From DATARH01 sp036268075 (lineage in GTDB: Bacteria > Pseudomonadota > Alphaproteobacteria > ATCC43930 > CGMCC-115725): a stretch of 64,000 nt of DNA. Under the pieces are notes generated by a model. It saw only the letters and a list, made by a program, of their open reading frames with translations. It did no database searches and was not told where the DNA came from. Position 1 is the first letter of the stretch; each line of letters opens with the position of its first letter. Location: assembly GCA_036268075.1 (NCBI GenBank), contig DATAUV010000001.1, positions 160,750 to 224,749 of the forward strand, read 5' to 3'. The translations under genes and the position numbers were made by a program. This document shows positions 60,830-64,000 of the stretch, piece after piece.

Positions 60830-62038
60830 TCATTCCCCGGCCGGTTTGGCGACGACCTGCAACGAACCGCCGGGCCGGCGCAGCGCGGCAAGGCCGCAGA
60901 CCAGGGCCAGGACCTGCGCCACGCCGACCACGACCACCGTCGCCATCACGCTGTCGCGCGGAAACAGCGCCAGCCCCAGCGTGCCGACCGCCGACACCGC
61001 CATCTGCAGAAACCCCATGACCCCCGACGCCGTACCGGCGATGCGCGGATAGACGCTGAGCCCCGAGGCGAGCGCGGCCGGCTGGCTGAGGCCGTTGCCG
61101 ATCGAGCTCAGCGCCATCGGCACGAACAGCGCCCAGGTGCTGACCGGCCCGGCGCACCACGCCGCCATGATCGCACCCGCCCCGACCGAGATCAGCAGCC
61201 CGGCGACAAACAGCGTGTCGCTGCGCACCTGCCGGCCGAGCCGGGCCGCGGCGCCGTTGCCGATCATATAGGCCGCCATCGGCACCAGGATCATCGCGCC
61301 ATAGGTACTCGGCGGCTCGTGGAACCTGACCGACATCAGATACGGCGCGCTGGCGATAAAGGTGAACCACGACGCGCTGGAGCACGCGCTCGACAGGGCG
61401 AAGAGCAGAAACGCGCCGGACCGCGCGAGGGTCAAATGCGAGGCCGCGATCCCGCCGAGGTCGAGCGCCACCCCGTCCGGATGGGTCTCGGCGAGCTTGA
61501 CCGCGGTCAGCGACAGCGCCACCGCCCCGATACCGCCGAGCAGCACGAAGATCGCGCGCCAGCCGAACCACTCGGTGAGGTACGCCCCCACCGCCGGGGA
61601 GAGCGCCGGCACCAGCGTCATCGCCATCATCACCAGGGCGATGGCGCGGGCCGACGCGTCGCGGTCGTAGACATCGCGGATGATCGCGCGGCTCAGCACC
61701 AGCCCCGAGCAGCCGCCGAGCGCCTGCACTACGCGTCCCGCGATCAGCACCGGCAGCGACCACGCCAGCCCGCACAGCACCGTGCCGGCGAGAAACAACC
61801 CGAGCCCGCACAGCAGCACCGGCCGACGGCCGAACCGGTCCGACACCGGCCCGTAGACGAGCTGCCCGGTGGCGATGCCGATGAAATAGAGGGTCAGCAC
61901 GAGCTGCACCTCGGTCGCGCCGCGGTCGAACACCACCGCCAGCAGCGGCAGCACGGGTACGATCATGTGCAGCGCGGCAAAGCCGATCGCGGTCGCGACG
62001 GCAAGCAGCGCCAGCGGCGGTACGGCAGAGCGGCTCAT
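60830..62038 (-). CDS. Bcr/CflA-family MFS drug exporter
   Basis: A 402-residue twelve-helix exporter. It has AALHMIVPVLPLLAVVF in helix 1, GPVSDRFGRRPVLLCGLGLF at loop 2-3, RVVQALGGCSGLVLSRAIIRDVYD in helix 4 (the Bcr/CflA signature) and ALSPAVGAYLTEWFGWRAIF in helix 5. It expels bicyclomycin- or chloramphenicol-like compounds. ATG at 62038 gives the usual short cytosolic end. It ends 39 bases before the fumarylacetoacetase start and is divergent from the PrsW-like gene. Confidence 0.92.
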   Translation of the reverse strand: MSRSAVPPLALLAVATAIGFAALHMIVPVLPLLAVVFDRGATEVQLVLTLYFIGIATGQLVYGPVSDRFGRRPVLLCGLGLFLAGTVLCGLAWSLPVLIAGRVVQALGGCSGLVLSRAIIRDVYDRDASARAIALVMMAMTLVPALSPAVGAYLTEWFGWRAIFVLLGGIGAVALSLTAVKLAETHPDGVALDLGGIAASHLTLARSGAFLLFALSSACSSASWFTFIASAPYLMSVRFHEPPSTYGAMILVPMAAYMIGNGAAARLGRQVRSDTLFVAGLLISVGAGAIMAAWCAGPVSTWALFVPMALSSIGNGLSQPAALASGLSVYPRIAGTASGVMGFLQMAVSAVGTLGLALFPRDSVMATVVVVGVAQVLALVCGLAALRRPGGSLQVVAKPAGE

Positions 62039-62166
62039 ATCCGGTATAATGGGCGGTAAATCATTACTGGGTATTGCGATTGCCACTCCGGCACCGCCTG
62101 GGTAGCATAGGTGCGCCGGCGCATCTGGCAAGGCCGAGCAGGCCGAGCAAGGCAGAACCTCCCGCG

Positions 62167-63450
62167 ATGACCTCGCCACCTCCCGACGGCAACGCCGCCG
62201 CAGCCGACGACATCTCGCGCACGGAGCTGCTGCCGTTCCTGCTCTCGTTCAGCGATCTGAGCACGCGCGCCTATCTGTGGCCCGGCGTCACCACCGCGGT
62301 TTTCATCAGCGTTCTGCTTGCCCTCGCCGCGCTCAACAACGAGCCGGCGTTTCTGTGCGTGATGGCGACCTATGTCTCGCTCGCCAATCTTTATCTCCTC
62401 TACCTCGCCTGCGGCCGGAAGCAGCCGTTTCTCTATGTGCTCCTGGTCACTATCGTCGCGTTCGGCCTCGATACGCTGCTGCTGCCTGTGATCGACGCGG
62501 CCGAGGCGGTGATGCCGAGCTTTATCGCGCCCGGGCTAATCGAGGAGACGGTCAAGGCGCTGCCGCTCGGACTGGTGCTGCTCGCGACCTGGAAAATGTC
62601 GCACCACCGCCAGCGCAAATACGGGCTGCGCGAGCCGCTCGACGGCATTCTGCTCGCGGCGGCCTCGGCGAGCGGGTTCGCCTTTCTCGAAACGATGTTC
62701 GTCTACGTGCCGCATTACGGCGCGCTGATCGGCACGCCGCGGCTCTTGACCAATTGCTTCGGCCATATCGCCTATGCCGGTGCCTTCGGCTATTTCATCG
62801 GCCTCGCCGCGCTGCACCACCACAACCGAAAGAAGGCGATCCTCGCCGTCGTCGTCGGCTTTCTGGTCGCCAACCTGCTGCACGATCTGTGGGACGCGAT
62901 GCGGTTCTACGCCGGGGTCGCGCAGATGATGAGCCCGCTGCACGAGGTCGCGGTCGCGGTCTTGGCCTTTGTCGTGCTGGCCTCGACGATCCTCAAGGGC
63001 CGCGAGGTGTCGCCCGAGCGCGAGTTCCTGTGGCCGTACGGATCGTTGCCGCCGTACCGCGCGCCCGAGGTCGACGCACTTCCCGAGATGCCGGCGCTGT
63101 CGGGCGATTTGTGGCTCCAGATCGGCCCGATACGCACCCGCCTCGCCGAGGGCATCGACGTGACGGTGCGCGAGCTGTCATCACTGAAGGCGCGCACGCC
63201 CGACGGGGTGGTCGCCGAGGTCCGCCGCCATCCCGCCGAGCCCGGCATGCTGGTTCTGCGCAACCTGTCGACCGCGACCTGGGAGGCGGTGCGCTCGGAC
63301 GGCTCGGTGCGCGATGTCGAGCCGGCCGCCACGGTGCGGCTCATCGCCGGCACGCGCCTCGATTTCGGGACCCAGCACGGTGCGATCGTCGTCACCGCGC
63401 ACGACCCCGAAAGCGATCCGCCGCCAAAAGCCGACGACGAATGGTGCTAG
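62167..63450 (+). CDS. PrsW-family membrane protease with C-terminal FHA-like domain
   Basis: A 427-residue inner-membrane protein of about eight helices. PrsW motifs are present: EETVK at 126-130, FAFLE at 171-175, His200 in CFGHIAYAG and HDLWDAM at 239-245, so a glutamic-type intramembrane protease is likely. From about residue 320 a cytosolic beta-rich domain follows (LWLQIGPIRTRLAEG, LVLRNLSTATWEAVRSDG, VRLIAGTRLDFG) that resembles an FHA fold, though the phosphothreonine-binding residues are not obvious. The ATG at 62167 is used. It may cleave an anti-sigma factor or other membrane substrate. Confidence 0.82.
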   Translation: MTSPPPDGNAAAADDISRTELLPFLLSFSDLSTRAYLWPGVTTAVFISVLLALAALNNEPAFLCVMATYVSLANLYLLYLACGRKQPFLYVLLVTIVAFGLDTLLLPVIDAAEAVMPSFIAPGLIEETVKALPLGLVLLATWKMSHHRQRKYGLREPLDGILLAAASASGFAFLETMFVYVPHYGALIGTPRLLTNCFGHIAYAGAFGYFIGLAALHHHNRKKAILAVVVGFLVANLLHDLWDAMRFYAGVAQMMSPLHEVAVAVLAFVVLASTILKGREVSPEREFLWPYGSLPPYRAPEVDALPEMPALSGDLWLQIGPIRTRLAEGIDVTVRELSSLKARTPDGVVAEVRRHPAEPGMLVLRNLSTATWEAVRSDGSVRDVEPAATVRLIAGTRLDFGTQHGAIVVTAHDPESDPPPKADDEWC

Positions 63451-63482
63451 AGTAGCGGCGACTTCATCCGAAGGAGGGACGC

Positions 63483-63974
63483 ATGGCTCGCATCAAGCAC
63501 ATCGCGCTCGTCACCGACGACCCGGTCGCGACCGCCGAATTCTACAAAGAGCATTTCGGCCTGACCGAGCTCTACCGGCGGCCGAGCGCCACCGGCGAGA
63601 AGGGCGTGTGGCTCAGCGACGGCTACATCTATTTCGCGATCCTCAAATACGGCGACGCCGACGCGCCCAGGCTGGGCCCGGGCCAGACCTCCGACCTGCG
63701 TGGCATCCACCATATCGGCTTCCAGGTCGACGATCTCGACGCGACCGCCAAGTCGCTCAAGACCGCCGACGTAAAGCCGGTGCCGATGGAGATGCACGGG
63801 GGCGAGGAAGCCGACGCGACCCCGATGCGGGCCGCCAGCGGCGGTGCGCTCAACCTCAAATACCTCGGCCCCGACGAGGTCCAGTTCGACGTGCGCCAAA
63901 AGGGCTGGGACGAGGCGATCAGCCTCGGCATGGACCGCTGGGAGCTGTCGCCCGCCAAGGAAGCGGCGGAGTAG
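63483..63974 (+). CDS. VOC-superfamily protein
   Basis: A 163-residue glyoxalase/dioxygenase-fold protein. IKHIALVTDDPVATAEFYKEHFGL opens the first module with metal His, LRGIHHIGFQVDDLDATAKSLK opens the second, and the Glu-containing GGALNLKYLGPDEVQFDV ends it. GAAGGAGGG lies six bases before the ATG. It starts 33 bases after the PrsW-like gene and probably shares its transcript. Substrate unknown. Confidence 0.9.
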   Translation: MARIKHIALVTDDPVATAEFYKEHFGLTELYRRPSATGEKGVWLSDGYIYFAILKYGDADAPRLGPGQTSDLRGIHHIGFQVDDLDATAKSLKTADVKPVPMEMHGGEEADATPMRAASGGALNLKYLGPDEVQFDVRQKGWDEAISLGMDRWELSPAKEAAE

Positions 63975-63979
63975 TCAGT

Positions 63980-64000
63980 TGGACCGCGGGCGTCCCGCCC
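63980..64000. repeat. REP-like element, cut by the window edge
   Basis: GGACCGCGGGCGTCCCGCCC at the end of the window is the left arm of the same hairpin repeat as 38180-38242. The right arm would lie outside. Confidence 0.75.

Overview
The window is gene-dense, high-GC DNA whose gene content fits an alphaproteobacterium, probably a soil or aquatic heterotroph of the Rhodospirillales/Rhizobiales type. This assignment is inferred from gene content: a tRNA-Gly(CCC), a hopanoid C-3 methylase-like radical SAM protein, FolB with a pteridine-reductase-type SDR, several small-molecule catabolic operons, six MFS transporters and several families of palindromic intergenic repeats. No rRNA, CRISPR array, intact integrase or plasmid/phage replication gene was seen.

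Layout. 1-8.8 kb: the end of a peptide-type ABC permease, a proline-rich lipoprotein, a UPF0175/DUF3368 toxin-antitoxin pair, a metallo-hydrolase, a crotonase, a degenerate PD-(D/E)XK nuclease homologue, and an overlapping run of two Fe(II)/2-oxoglutarate oxygenases, a lactonase-like hydrolase and a HAD phosphatase. 8.9-10.7 kb: an AT-richer two-gene insert (ABC-class ATPase plus DUF4276/TOPRIM-like protein), the best candidate for an under-described defence system here. 10.7-17.7 kb: MFS, GST, orphan TctC, Ldh-family dehydrogenase, VOC protein, alpha/beta hydrolase and amidase. 17.8-24.4 kb: tRNA-Gly, a structured non-coding stretch, a CadC/TPR regulator and, divergent from it, a 1421-residue Ig-repeat/RTX protein. 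24.4-26.3 kb: decayed mobile or defence DNA (integrase, helicase and AlbA_2 remnants). 26.3-38.2 kb: FolM-like/FolB, cell-wall enzymes, a four-rhodanese protein, HpnR, an amidohydrolase, a cyclic-nucleotide-gated K+ channel and a CapD/WbpM-type nucleotide-sugar dehydratase. 38.2-49.5 kb: transporters, an ATP-dependent DNA ligase and its partner exonuclease, an MscS channel and an MmgE/PrpD protein. 49.5-64 kb: catabolic hydrolases, a three-gene phosphorelay, a DUF4160/DUF2442-HTH pair with an operator-like site, fumarylacetoacetase, a Bcr/CflA exporter, a PrsW-type membrane protein and a VOC protein.

Most genes are ordinary housekeeping or catabolic genes in short operons, often coupled by 1-4 nt stop/start overlaps. 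The accessory parts are the ATPase/DUF4276 insert, the decayed island next to the RTX gene, the two toxin-antitoxin-like loci and the palindromic repeats. One repeat lies in frame inside the DNA ligase gene. Another contributes stop codons to its neighbours.
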